In this document: positions 1-11,755 of the stretch, piece by piece
How the letters are laid out: every line of letters starts with the position of its first letter
Position numbering within the stretch: position 1 is the stretch's first letter
Assembly: GCF_004027225.2 (NCBI RefSeq)
Contig: NC_044277.2
Coordinates: 102,665,725 to 102,729,724 of the forward strand
DNA length: 64,000 nt
Direction: 5' to 3'
Source: Strigops habroptila
Taxonomy: Eukaryota; Chordata; Aves; Psittaciformes; Psittacidae
Program-made: the position numbers and the translations under genes
Notes under the pieces: generated by a model
Told to the model about the DNA's origin: nothing
Databases searched by the model: none
Seen by the model: the letters and a program-made list of their open reading frames with translations, nothing else

Positions 1-3000
1 GTGCTGAGAATGTGGGGTGCACAGCCCGTGCCCTTGCTAACTCTGCAGCAGTACTCGCCTCCCGCAGATTGCGTCCATAGCAGGTAGCTGAGGGCTGTGT
101 AACCTTTTAAAGCACAGCAGCCGGCTGCTGCATGAACAGAAGCCAGAGCTCAAAAGCATTTTGAGATAAGCACAGTGCACTGGGGTGCCAGTGTCTGCAG
201 GGCAGATGAAGAGGAAAAGCCCAGATACATAGCTCACAAATCACTTGAGCAGAACTGATGCAATTGGCTTCTCGCTGCAGCTGGGTGGGAGAGGTGGATG
301 CTCCCAGGTCGTCTGGGATCAGGCCTCCAGATTTTAAAGGCTACCTGTTTTGGCTGGCAATGAAATTACCAAAGGATCAATATTTTGCCATAAACTATTA
401 AGTGGTGGTTTTCCTAAGTGGCTTCCATCTTGCAGGGCAGTGCTTGCCCTGCCTGAGTATGAGCATTCAGTAGGGGCCTGCCTGTAGAACTAGCAGATGA
501 TAATTCAGAGTCCCTGGTTTTGGAACTTTCCCACTGCACTGACATCAGTGGATCTTGGTGATAGCTGGCATAGGCTCAGCCTCAAAACCTCATGCCTATG
601 CCCATCCTTCTCCAAGAGGACAGCCCCAGCTTGGTGCCTCAGTTTCTCACTGGTGAAACTGGGGGTAAAAGCTAGGTCCTGCTCCCAGGGAGCAGTGAGG
701 GTGTCACAGTTGCACTGGGGAGCACCAAGACCCCCGGCCATGGCAGCTGCATCAGTGGCCTTCTTGGTGGGAGCTAAACAGCTTTAAAGCAGATGTGAAT
801 TTGGCTCAGAAGCCCCAACATTGATCATAAGCACTTCAGGAGTACGACCTCTCACCAAGCCTATAAAGCACCAGCAAAGACAAATAATAATAAACTCTGT
901 ACTTAATTCCATGCACTTGCTTTTCAGAGCACATTTTCCATGCTGCCAGGATCTGACTCTAAACTCCGGTGGCCCTGGGCATTGTGTCAGAAGGATAGTG
1001 ACAGCTCACAGATAAAACCAGTACACAAATGGATACCTGATGCCATTTTGGCAGCTTCCATTTTTAAACACGCACTGTCATTTGGAGCTCTGGCACAAAG
1101 AAGAAAGCTCCAAAGTGTCACCTGTGGCCGCTGTGGCCACCAAACTCTGCTTCGGCTCTTGGTGAACAGGAGCAGCATTTTTTGCTGTGAGATTTGCTGT
1201 GAATTCAGTCAATCAAGTTAAATATACAGAGATGCACTTACATTTACTTGTGCATATATAATTTATGCATGTATTTTACTGCTGTTTCAGTCCCACTCAA
1301 GCATCATAAAAGCTGCCCAGGGGAAACAATGCCCCTGCCTCATACTGATGGCTTGTGAAAACCTTCTTTAGAGGAGAAAAATGAGCTTTAGCCATATTGT
1401 TATTCTTAATGGCTTTGGACCCTGGCTTCTGTGCTGAAATGAGCACTTGCAGTGGCTTAAGGAGCCACCGCAGACCTCCAGGAGCCTCCAGCTCTCTCCT
1501 GCATTGGAGGCTTCAGCCCTGGCAGTCGCTAGGCAGGTGTGTGGGTACCCCAGATGTTCCCATTCACAGTCCAGCCCATTCACTCCAACTTTGCATCAAA
1601 ATAGGTTCCTGCTGAGATGCGGGAGTCAGCTCGTGGGACTTTGCTGGAGGCAGGGGGGTAGTAACTTTTCCAAACAGCTCAGGTATTTCCTCCAGAGCTT
1701 GTCTGTCACATCACTGCAAATATGTTTGCTCTGGATGGTGTTTTGCTGGTTAAGAACACCGTGTGAGGAAGGCTTTAGGATGCCTCTTGCAAAGAGAGCA
1801 GGGACTGGCAGGGGCCTGCAGGCAAAGCCCCATCCCCAGCCTGCAGCTGGGCAAAGCAAGTGAGACTGGAGTTGTGATGCCCCCATTGTAAGCCACCAAA
1901 GGGACAGGGCAGTGGCTTTCCAAAGCTCACAGGGAGAGACTGTAGCAAGGGCAGAGAATGAAGCCCAAGTGGTGCCTGGGCAAACCCATCAGCTTACCCA
2001 GATCTGGGTCTAGAGCAGCTTCACTGCAAAGTGACAGACAGCAAAAATTGCTTTTTCTCTCTAAAAGCTGCCACCAGACAACCCAACAGAAGGGAAATAG
2101 CCCTCTCACCCAGTTTCACTCATAGTTTGTGATAAAGAGCCTGTTGTTGCATTTTAATTTGCAAACTTTCTCTTCTGCCATTCTCATGTACCTCAGTTCC
2201 GGAGACTTGTATAATTATTTTTACAAGAAACTCTTTCAGACAAATAAGTCTGGGGAGGTTTGTAATTTCTATTACCTCATGGCGACTCTATTGATAGACA
2301 GCAGCACACCTTGGGAGAATTAGAGAGCATAAAGTAATGGAGGTTTTTGTCCCCGCAAGACAGAGCTGCTAGTGCTGCCTGGCTCACTGCCAACACCACC
2401 AATTACCAACCTGGAGCAGGAGACAGGTCCTAGTGCTGAAAAATTACCATTTTCCAACGAGTCTGGTAATGATGGAGCTGTACTGTAAGCTACCGTTTCC
2501 TTCAGGGACTGTTAGGCATCCAGGACTGTGGCGTATTTCAGTCTGGCTCAATGTTTAGGGACTGTTGTTGTCCCTGCTTGGGGGAAGGATGGAGTTTGTA
2601 TTACTGCTTCTTGCCTTTGCTGCCACACGCAGCTCTTCCCTGGCTTCTTTATTTCTCTGGAAGCCCTTTCTGCCAGGAGACAGAACAGTTGAGCATGAAA
2701 AAGCAACTTTGGAGGTACTGTCATTGGCAATTACACTTGAAAGCCAGAGATTCAATTATTGTGCAAGAGCCATACCCTAGAAAGAGAAATTGCAACAGTC
2801 CCATCACTTGAGACATTTCAGCGCTAAAACAGACAACTCACAAAATGTCAAGGAGTGAAAAACACAGCACTCATGCATTTCCCATCTCCATATCCTGGTG
2901 TGAGAGTTTCTGTTGACACCAAAGTTAACGATTAGTTGGGTTAATTGAGGACACAGGTGTCACGCTTGAATTCAGCTGTCTGGATAACACCTTTTTTTGG

Positions 3001-6000
3001 TCATACATATTTTCCTTGCTGCTAACCATTGCTAGCGAGTGGCTGAAACTACACAGCACTTTCACAATTCCCATGTCATGCCTGCATTTTAAATTAACAC
3101 TTATTCACTCAGGTTGATGATTTTTGCATGTTTGTTGGGAATCTAACAATTCTACCAGCACTCCTCAGCAAACAGGTCGCATTCTCCATCTCTCAAGTGT
3201 ACAGGGCGCCTGTACTCTTGGGAGAACACTATATTATGATGCCCCTATCTCTATCAAGGATTGACAGCATAGCGAAATGCATGAAGAAAACACGTTTCAG
3301 TAAATGCATAAATAATAAATATAACAGCACAGCGTATAAGGCTTTAAATGCTAGAGATCTGACTGTCTTTCAGCATCAGCTCAAATCTGGAGCAGTTTCG
3401 CAGAAGCTGATGAAGTTGTGCTGGTGTAAAATCAATGAGGAAACTGCAGGGCACCTTCCATCACATGGAAACTGCAGTACAGCTTCCATTGCATCTGCAT
3501 GGCCAGACTCACCCACTCAAGGCTGCCCCAGCACAGATGTGTGAATAGCCCAGAGCATGGACGAAAAAAAGTCTTTGCTTTGCCACCTTTACATCCAACT
3601 TTCAGGGAAAAAAACCCTTGTTCAACTTGTGTTTCAGCCACAGTGGGTGGGAAGGAGTCCTGGCACCAAGACAGGTAGCCTATGAGCAGCTGCAGCAGTT
3701 CATTGCCACTGCCATTGCGCAATGTGTTATAAAAGCAAAGCATTCATTTTATCTGAGTGCGAAATAGGACGAGTTGGGGCCATGGGGCGAGTCAGGGCTA
3801 CGGTGCTGGCTGGGGGTGATGCTGGACATGTGATTGCTCAAGAGAGGTTGGTTCAGTGGTGGTTTCTTTTCCCATGTCCCCATATTCTTTCTCTGATGGG
3901 TTCCTACAGTGCTCAGCAACGCATCCACAGACAGATACAGGCAATAAGCCCTTTCAGAACCGTGCTCAGAATGTATACATAAAACTAGGAAGAGAAATTT
4001 TATCTCCAAACCCAGATAGTCCAGATTTATCTATTCTCTAAGCACCAAGAGGCTGCTGACTCCAGGGAAAGCGCTTCTCTTGCTGCAGGGCAAGCACAAA
4101 ACAGGCAGCAAGGAGCCTGACATCCAGAGCTTGTCCACCTCACACCTCTTATCTCACCACCCAGGGTATCACACAGCATCCTCCTCTGATCTTGTCCCGC
4201 TGGGCTACCCACTCCCTGCACTTGGTCTGTGGCTGCTGCTCGCTGCCAGGCCACTTATCCCCGCTGCAGCCGGTCAGCAGGGAATTTCCTCCTGCCGGAG
4301 CAGTGCTCATGTGGCACCCGGCCAGGGAAACCAGCTCTGGGCCAGTGCTGCCAGCAGCCTTTGCCAAAGGAGCAAGGGCTTTCCTGGGTGCAGGGGCTGC
4401 AAGCAGCTCCAGCTGTGCAGGGAGAGAACGATGCTCCTCGAGAGGTGGAAGGAAAAGCCATGTTAAAAAAACAAACCAACACAGCTCAGGTTAAAGAGAA
4501 ACAGATTTTATTTATTTTCTCTCTCTTGAATTCATTTGTTGAAGGAAGGAGACTTGGAGACACAACAGCAAAATACACGTTGAGTCAAACTGAGATATTT
4601 CTTTCAACCTGAACAGGAAAACATATTGGTTGAGGGCTATTTATCCTTCTGTGTAAGCTTCCACTTATTTACGTAGTAGTGCTTTTAGGCTGATTTTAAA
4701 ACAAAAACAAATGCTGCTTCATAAAGAAGAGACAGAAAGTTTGTTTCAAACCCCCCTTTTCTTTCACACACAAAAATATGGATAGTTTGGGGTCAGAATT
4801 GTTCATTTATCACCTGATTGAATTGCTAAATAATTTCTGTCCTACATGGGACTCTATCTCACAGTGGCTCTACTTTCATTAAAACTAAGAAAAGCAAGAG
4901 ACAAAATGTGTAACTGGAGATCCTCGGCAGCATTTGTGACCATTTTCCAGGATAACTCCTTTCCCCTGTGCCCTGGGTTTCTTTCAAAACTCAGCCTAGG
5001 GATGGTGACAAATGACCACCCCTTTATCTCACAGACATGGTATATAGGTAGGGGATATCATGTCCTGGTCCTGTCGTATCGAAGCTCCCCAGGTCCCCAG
5101 GGGTTGTGTGGTGGCACCTCACCGGCACCAGTAGCCATTCTGGGCTCCACAATGGGCGACTGGAGGCCCTGGGAGGGCGACTGGTGGCTGGGCTGGGCTG
5201 GCGGGGAGGCAGCCACCAGCCGGGGTGTAGCCTCGGAGGCAGAGGAAGTGAGGAGCCACTGTATAACCTGAACTTGGTCACCCTCGACCCAAACCCTGAA
5301 GAGGAAAGCCTGCATGCATGACGCCTTCCTGTTAGGAAATATTAATCATGGCCATGTCCAAACATGGTAAATGAAACCTCAGGAAAACCACTCCTTTGAC
5401 GATCGAGTGCTGTACACCGGCATATTCAGGAAGGCCCCCGTGCCTCAAAGACAGGACCCACCCGTCATCAGGGCACCATCTAGAATTACGTATTGCCTCC
5501 ACAACATTTGTATACTTGAAGCAAAATCTCAACTCATCCCTCCTGTGCTTCATCCACCTTCTAGGCCGAGGCAAATCCAACCTGACTGTCCGATTTTGAG
5601 TTGAAGCTATGGCAAGCGAAGGATCAAAGCGAGATCTTGGTGTAGGAAGGGGGTGAGCAGCCCCTTTGAGGCTGGACGCAGAGGTGGAGTTGAGGAGACC
5701 CTGGTTTGGCTGTTTTCAGGCTCCTCTGTGGATCTGGAAGAGGCAAGTCCTCCCACCTCCACAGACTTGGTTCTATACAGGGACTGCTGCAGTTTGACTG
5801 TACGCAAACCCTGCAGGGTACAGCTGAGCTATGTTTTAAAGAGCTGCCCTGAGAACAGGCAGCTTCACAGCCCGGGGACTCTGACCATGCCACTGGCTGC
5901 TGGCCCAGCTCCAGCTCATGGGGTGAAAGTTCAGCCAAGTGCCGAAATTGGGAAATGCCGGGTCAGTCTGCACCTTGCCTACCACTGCAAGGGGTTTAAT

Positions 6001-6160
6001 CCCAGTGGTGCAGCTCTCTGAAAGCTCCTGGTGGTCAGTGGGAAGCATGGGAAGGTCCTCGCTGGACGCTGCAGTGACCAGAGCTGAGGAGTGACCTGGT
6101 GCAGCTCCTGGACACTCCCCTTCATCCTAGCTGTGCTGGGAAACAAATTCCCCAAAATCA
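1..6160. other. Intergenic region upstream of CSRNP1, no gene seen
   Basis: No open reading frame here looks like a protein I recognise and I found no chain of exons with splice sites. The open frames are short and overlap on both strands. In human the upstream neighbour of CSRNP1 is XIRP1, but no XIRP1 coding sequence is visible. Stretches near 1020-1230 and 2120-2330 have the even, unrepetitive, AT-leaning look of conserved non-coding DNA, which is only an impression without an alignment. Confidence 0.6.
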
Positions 6161-7940
6161 TGTCGCCTGCTCGTGGGGCCTTAAATCCCTCTGGGGCTCA
6201 AGCCTCGCTTGTAGGGCCCAAGTCCCTTATGGGGACTCAATTCTCTTTGGGGGCAACTCTTGCTTTTGGGGCTCAAACCCATTTTTGCAGCCAACCCTTC
6301 CCATGGAGCCTAAGTCCCTTTTAGGAACCCAAATTCCCTTGGGGCCCAAAACCCCTGAGAGGCCCCAATCCTTTCCAGGTGTCAAGCTTTTGTGTGGGTG
6401 CCAAATCTCCTTTAGTGTCCAGAAACCCTTCTGAGGACCAAATCTGGCTTCTGGACCCCTTATGGGGCCCAAATCCTTTGTGGGGGGCCAAATCTTGCTT
6501 GTGGATTCCAAATCCCTGTGGGGCCCAAATTTGTTTGGGGCTCCAAGCCTTGCCCATGGATCCCAAATTCCTTGTGAGATCCAAATCCGTTCTTGTGCCC
6601 AAATCTGTTTAAGGTCTAAGGCTGCTTGTGGGTCCCAGGCACTCCGTAGAGCCCAAATCACTTTTGAAGGCCACTGCTTGTGGGGCTTGAAGCTGTTGTG
6701 GAGGCCAATCCCTTTGTGAGTCCCAAACTCCTTGTGGGGCTCCAACCCCTTTCAGGGATCAACCTAGGCTCATGGATCCAAAAACCTTTGTGGGGCCCTA
6801 ACCCCCTGCGGTGCCCAAATCTGTTCTGGGATCCAAGCTTTGCCTGTGGGTCCCCAAAACTCTGCAGGGTCCAAACCCCTTCCAGGGACCAAGTCTGCTC
6901 GTGAGCCCTGAACCCCTGTGTGGCTCAAAGCCCCTGTGATGCCCCACTCTGGTTTTGGGTCCAAGCTGTGCCTATGCATCCCCAAAACCTCGTGGGGAAG
7001 CAAAGTCCTTGCAGGATCCAAATTCCTTTCAGGAGCCAAAGCCTGCCTGTGGGCCCCAAACCCCCTGTGGGACACAAATCCACTTTTGGGTCCAAGTTGT
7101 GCCTGTGGTTCCCCAACCTTCTGTGGGCTCTGAACCCCTTGAAGCACCCAAACCCTGTTCGGGGTCCCCACCTACTTCAGGATCCCCAGCCCCCTCTGGT
7201 ACTCAAATGCACTTTGGGGTCCAAGCTGTGCCTATGTTTCTCTGTGGGGTTCAAACCCCTTCCAGGGGCCCAGTCTGTTTGTAGGCTGTAAACCTCTGTG
7301 TGGCTCAAAGTGATGCCCCTCTCTGGTTTGGGGTTCAAGCTGTGCCTGTGGTTGCCCAGACCTTTGTGGACTCTGAACCCCTTGAACCACCCAAACCCCT
7401 TTTGGGGTCCACGCTTGCCTCGGAGCCCCCAGCCCTCTGCAGTACTCAAATGCATTTTGAGTTCAAGCTGTTCCCCAGCCCATTTGTGGAACATAACCCC
7501 CACATTGGGTCCCACAACCATTTTGGGGCCAAGCTGTGCCTGTGGGGGTATCTTAGTAAGCTCTGAACCCCTTGAATCACCCAAACTCCTTTCAGGGTCC
7601 ACGCTTGCCTGGGGATCCCCTGCCCCCTGCAGTACTCAAAGCCACATGGGGGTCCAAGCTGCGCCAGTGGTTCCCCCCCCCCCCCTTTGTGGGACCCACA
7701 TCCATTTTGGGGTCCAAGTTGTGCCTGTGGGGGGGGTGGTTTAGTGAGCTCTGAACCCCTGGAATCACCCAAACCCCTTGAACGACCCAAACCCCTTTTG
7801 GGGTCCACGCTCGCTTGGGGATCCCCAGCCCGCTGCGGTACTCAAACGCATTTTGACTCCAAGCTGTTCCCCACCCGCTGGTGGGACACAGCCCCCGCGT
7901 TGGAGCCGACAACCCATATTGGGGTGCATGTCCCCCTGCA
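6160..7940. repeat. Degenerate minisatellite, monomer about 18-20 bp
   Basis: About 1.8 kb consists of diverged tandem copies of a unit that can be written roughly as GGGGCCCAAATCCCTTGT. Copies vary in length and sequence. From about 7130 onward a longer period appears: the phrase CTCTGAACCCCTTGAA or a close variant recurs near 7129, 7371, 7561 and 7749, and GTACTCAAA recurs near 7200, 7440, 7633 and 7840, so the higher-order unit is about 190-240 bp. The + strand has runs of G and runs of C interleaved. Long open frames on both strands through this block are by-products of the repeat. The array ends just before the CSRNP1 CpG island. Confidence 0.85.
7672..7685. repeat. Poly-C tract within the minisatellite
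   Basis: A run of about 14 C residues sits inside a higher-order copy of the minisatellite. It is likely to be length-variable and prone to sequencing error. Confidence 0.7.
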
Positions 7941-7959
7941 GCCCCCTCCCCATTCACTC

Positions 7960-8690
7960 CGTGCGCTCCCCCTGTCTCCGCAGCGGTGCCGCGGGCGGAG
8001 CGGCGCGGGGCGGGGCGGGGCGTCCCGCGGGCCCTGACTCAGCGGCCCCGCCCGAGGGGAGGTGCGGGGCGGGCGGGTGCGGGGGGAGGTCGGTGGCAGG
8101 AAGCCGGGCGGGCCGGGCGCGCGCCGGCCCCGCGCCTGTCACCGCCTGCGTCAGAGCCCGGAGTTTTCCACTGACGAAAAAGGGCAGCGCGCGCGGCGCA
8201 GCCCCGGCAGCGGCAGAGCGGGAGGCGCCGCCGCTGCAGCCGGACCCGCCGCGCCGCTCCGGGACACAACGCCGCCGCTGCCGACAACGCCAACGCCGCC
8301 GCAGGTAGGGCCCCGCCGGGATGGGGATGGGGAATAGGGTAGGGATGAGGGGGGAAGCGGCTCCCCACCGCCGTGCTCCGGGACCGCGGTGCGCGGCCGT
8401 TGGAGGGTCCGGCTGCGAGCCAGGTTGGCGCTTGCCCGCCGCGGTGCCCGCGGCTGTCGGGGGTCCCGGTGGGAGCCCGTCCCGCTGCCCCGCCGCCGAA
8501 GGGTCCGTGTCGGTTACACCGCCGCAGGCGCGGCGCAGCGGCGCCGTCTGGACGGGCTGCTCCTGCCCGGGGCGATGGGAGCGCGGGGACCGGGGCTGTC
8601 CGGAGGAAGGGTCCGGGCAGCGGGGCCGCGCTCCTGGGGAGGGGGCTCCGCTGCTCCCCGGCCCTCCCGCTCTTCCCCATCGGCAGACAT
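7960..8690 (+). promoter_or_regulatory. CSRNP1: CpG-island promoter of CSRNP1
   Basis: This stretch is very rich in G, C and CpG and surrounds the non-coding first exon. No TATA box is seen near the likely start. Visible sites are repeated GGGGCGGGG Sp1-type boxes near 8005-8022, TGACTCA (AP-1) at 8035-8041, TGCGTCA (AP-1/CRE-like) at 8147-8153, GGAGTTTTCC (kappaB-like) at 8160-8169 and TGACG (CRE half-site) at 8172-8176. AP-1, CREB and NF-kappaB sites fit a rapidly induced immediate-early gene. Site occupancy is inferred from sequence only. Confidence 0.75.
8160..8304 (+). other. CSRNP1: CSRNP1 exon 1, non-coding (5' end approximate)
   Basis: The exon ends at 8304 with GCAG followed by the donor GTAGGG. 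The first coding exon begins at 15100 with 24 bases before the ATG, so an upstream 5'UTR exon is required, and the only good CpG-island candidate is here. The start of transcription cannot be read from the sequence; 8160 is an estimate. Intron 1 is then about 6.8 kb. Confidence 0.55.
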
Positions 8691-9078
8691 CGCTGTGCTG
8701 TACACACATACAAATACCTCCGTATTTATTCGGGTATCGCTGAGTTTCCCCCGTGTCAGTTAAGGCTTTGCTCCATCTTTACGGCTGCGGTTCCAATTTT
8801 CTGATGTTGAAAGAAAGGCGGCGGGGTAGGAGAGGGGGGAGGCTAGCCTTGCCGGCTTGCTCTTCCCCAAATCTGCCCGGCTGGGGATGCTTTCCCGTCG
8901 CTACAGCAACACCTACCGACCGGCGCACGGATGGACCGACGGAGGGACGGGGAGCGCCCCCCCACACCCCCATCCCCCGAAATAAAAAATCGGGGTTTTT
9001 ACAGCGCACCTGAGAAAAGGGGAAAAGAATGTGTGTGTGTGGGAACCTCCTAAGTTTTCTCAGTGCATATTTTATTTT

Positions 9079-9100
9079 TGCGCCCCCCCCCCCCCCCCCG
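9079..9100. repeat. Poly-C run in CSRNP1 intron 1
   Basis: About 18 C residues in a row, flanked by G. A simple low-complexity tract. Confidence 0.8.
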
Positions 9101-9469
9101 CATCCTTCGAAGTGTCTGTCACCTTCGAGTTACATAATGTCGCTGTAGGAAGAGGCTGACATGTAGGGACAGCCCTTTCCTAAAGCAGCCCTGCCTCGCC
9201 AACGTCTTTACTGACAGCGCCTCGGTGGGATGGGGAGAAAACCCCCACGGCCATCCTCAGACCTCAGAGTCTTGTAATTTGTTACGGGGAACCCATCAGC
9301 AGTTATTATTTCCTTTTCTTCTTTTTCTTTATTTCTTTCTCCCCCTGAGAATATTTTTATTGTTCCTCTGCTGAGCACTTTGCAGATGAGGCCCGTCGAG
9401 GTTGGGGGGTTAATTTTCGGGATGGTGCGTTTGTTCTCTGTGCGGAGAGGAGAGACTCTGCAGCTCCCG

Positions 9470-9830
9470 GCAAGCCTTTAATAATTCAACGCAGGAAATG
9501 CGTGCGTATATATAGCAGGCAAGGTAATGCACAGCGTGTACCTACAGGAGGACAAATATGGAAACCTGGTGTGAATTATTCATGAGGTGTAATCAAATAG
9601 AGGATTTTCCTAGACAAAGCACACTTTGCTGTTTTCATATTTATTACAGCACAATCTGCGCCGAGTACATTTGAACCTCGTTTCATTCGGCCCGTGTCAG
9701 ATAACCTTTAATGTATTTGCTAATGTTTCTTATTTATCTTTCAAGCTGTCAGCGAGAAGTAAGGGCTTGGTAGAAAAAAAATCTGAAAAGCCCTTTTCTT
9801 TGTGGCCTTCTGGAAATTAGTAGATGGAGA
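9470..9830. promoter_or_regulatory. Candidate enhancer or conserved element in CSRNP1 intron 1
   Basis: Just downstream of the CpG island the sequence turns AT-rich but stays non-repetitive and dense in factor-like motifs: TATATATAG near 9507, ATTCATGAGG, TAATCAAAT, AGATAACC (GATA-like) and CAGCACAATCTG. Intron 1 of an induced gene is a common place for an enhancer. This is an inference from appearance only. Confidence 0.3.
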
Positions 9831-11381
9831 AAATGCTTCTGATGCTCTTCCCGGGGAAGGCGTTTTGCCTGTTCAGTCTCTGGCAGGAGAATAAACTCGT
9901 GGTGCTACGAACTGATTCATGCTCCTGCTCCGCGGCACGGGGTACTTTGGATTTTGCTGTTGCATAGTAGGCAGAGGCTATTTTTAACCAGAGCAAGGTT
10001 ATGAAACCTTAGACCCAGCTGGGTGAAAATAATCTGGTCTGAACTGGAAAGCACAGCTCGCATGGCTGGGAACACGAGCAGGACCGTCCCTTGGAGGGTC
10101 CCAATGGGGTGATCCCAGTCAGCCCTCAAGTTGGGAAGTGTTGTCATCGTGGAGGCTGTCACAGCGGCACTGGGGAAACCACTTAGGTAAATATGCAAAG
10201 AATTAAAATAGTTAAATGAACGAGCAATGAATCAGTGTTGATAGCGTGGTGATTATTAGGAAACCCAGAGGCGTCACTGGAATCACCACTGCGTTAGACA
10301 TCAAATATCTGGGATAGCTAACTGGGAAGTTCAGCTCCACACCAGTTTTTGGTGATACTTGCACCAAGGTCGCCTGACCCGCAATAAGCAGCAGCGTGCA
10401 AATCAGCAGTGACCCCAAGCCCCCTGCAGGTTTGCAGCACAAGTCGTGTTTGGAGCCGTACCTGGCTAAAATATGCAGTGGTGTTTTTTAAACTAATATT
10501 TACTCCTGCTAGACCTGCACAGCCACTGCGGCTCTGGGGGAGGGAGCGGGAGCTGCTCTGACTCATGGCTCAGCAGAGTTGTTAACTCGCTGCTGGCGCC
10601 TGAGCCCTTGTCCCAGTGTGCCGGGAATAGTCCACCTTGCCTTCCTAGGCTGCAGGCAGACGGCTGTGCTTGTAAAGTTGGCAAACCGGCTCAAAAAGTC
10701 ACTGGAAAATAAATACTTCTAGTGCGTTGCACTGAGGTCTGGGGTTTTTTTGTTTGTTTGTTTTTTACCCAAATTGCTTTGCAGAAGAAAGTTTTCTTTC
10801 AATAGCTTATGCACAGATTTGGGATCCTTCCATTCTTTAGGATGCTCCACTGGCAGAAACCCCAAAATTTAAAATATTCTTGCTCATAGGTGTTCTTCTC
10901 CAGTACTGAGGGAATTGTGGCACAAGCAGACAGAGCCGCTGGACTTGCTGGGAGAAGTTCCCTTTGCCTCGCTTGCACTGCTGCATTCCCTGCCCAGTGC
11001 AAAGCACATCTACAGCCCCACAGTATAACGCTGAAACATCTCTGCATACTTCTGCACAAAGCCTTGATGCCTCTTTGTGCAGTCTCTTATAAATGGACTA
11101 AGTGGACACTGGAAGGGGTTGTAGTCGCCTTCCTCTGTGCTTGGCTTAACAAATGCCAAACCTTCTTAAGTCTAAATTACTCGAAATATTTACTGTTGAG
11201 ACGTCGTCCAAGAGGAGGATAGTTAAAACATTAATTCCTCACATTCCAGTGTATTAGGGCTTTACCCTGTGACTTGCCGAGCACCAGAAATGGGACTTTG
11301 CAGATTTGATTCCCTTCCCCCCAACTAGACAGCCACCACCTCCCTACTCCCCCCACCCAAACTTTAATGCTTTAAGAAAAG

Positions 11382-11420
11382 AAAAAAAAAAAAAGGGGGG
11401 AGGGAGAGAAAAAGAAAGGA
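11382..11420. repeat. Purine-rich simple repeat
   Basis: A run of A with G blocks, low complexity, in CSRNP1 intron 1. Confidence 0.6.
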
Positions 11421-11637
11421 ATGCACATCTGGGCTAAATATTTGTTAGAAAGTATTCCCAGGATAGTGGGAGTTCTGGTGCCAGAGAGGAATTCCTGCGG
11501 GTTTGATCCATTGCATTATGTACTTGTTCCAAAAGCTGTTTTCAGTAAAATAGATGAGTAAGAAGTCTTAGCCAAGAACAGAATGTCTTTTTTGGCAACT
11601 GAAAGGAAGATAGGATTATTTTATTTCAGGTTATGTA

Positions 11638-11755
11638 AAAAAAAAAAAAAAAAAAAAGAAAAAAAAAGAGAAGGTGGTAAAATCCTGCACTCGGTGCCTG
11701 CTGAGATTTGCAGTGGCAAGCACAGATACATATATACATATATATATATATTATG
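11638..11755. repeat. Poly-A and TA/CATA microsatellite
   Basis: A run of about 20 A residues is followed after 60 bases by an ATACATATATATATAT tract, in CSRNP1 intron 1. The short open frames across it are artefacts. Confidence 0.7.

Noticed and set aside
6227-6745. 172-codon open frame on the - strand with Gly/Pro/Trp-rich repeats, and similar frames to about 7957
   Set aside because: They follow the minisatellite period and exist on both strands. No start context, splice sites or family resemblance.
7954-8713. 251- and 224-codon open frames on the - strand
   Set aside because: They lie in the CSRNP1 CpG island, where lack of AT makes stops rare. The composition is only Arg/Ala/Gly/Pro.
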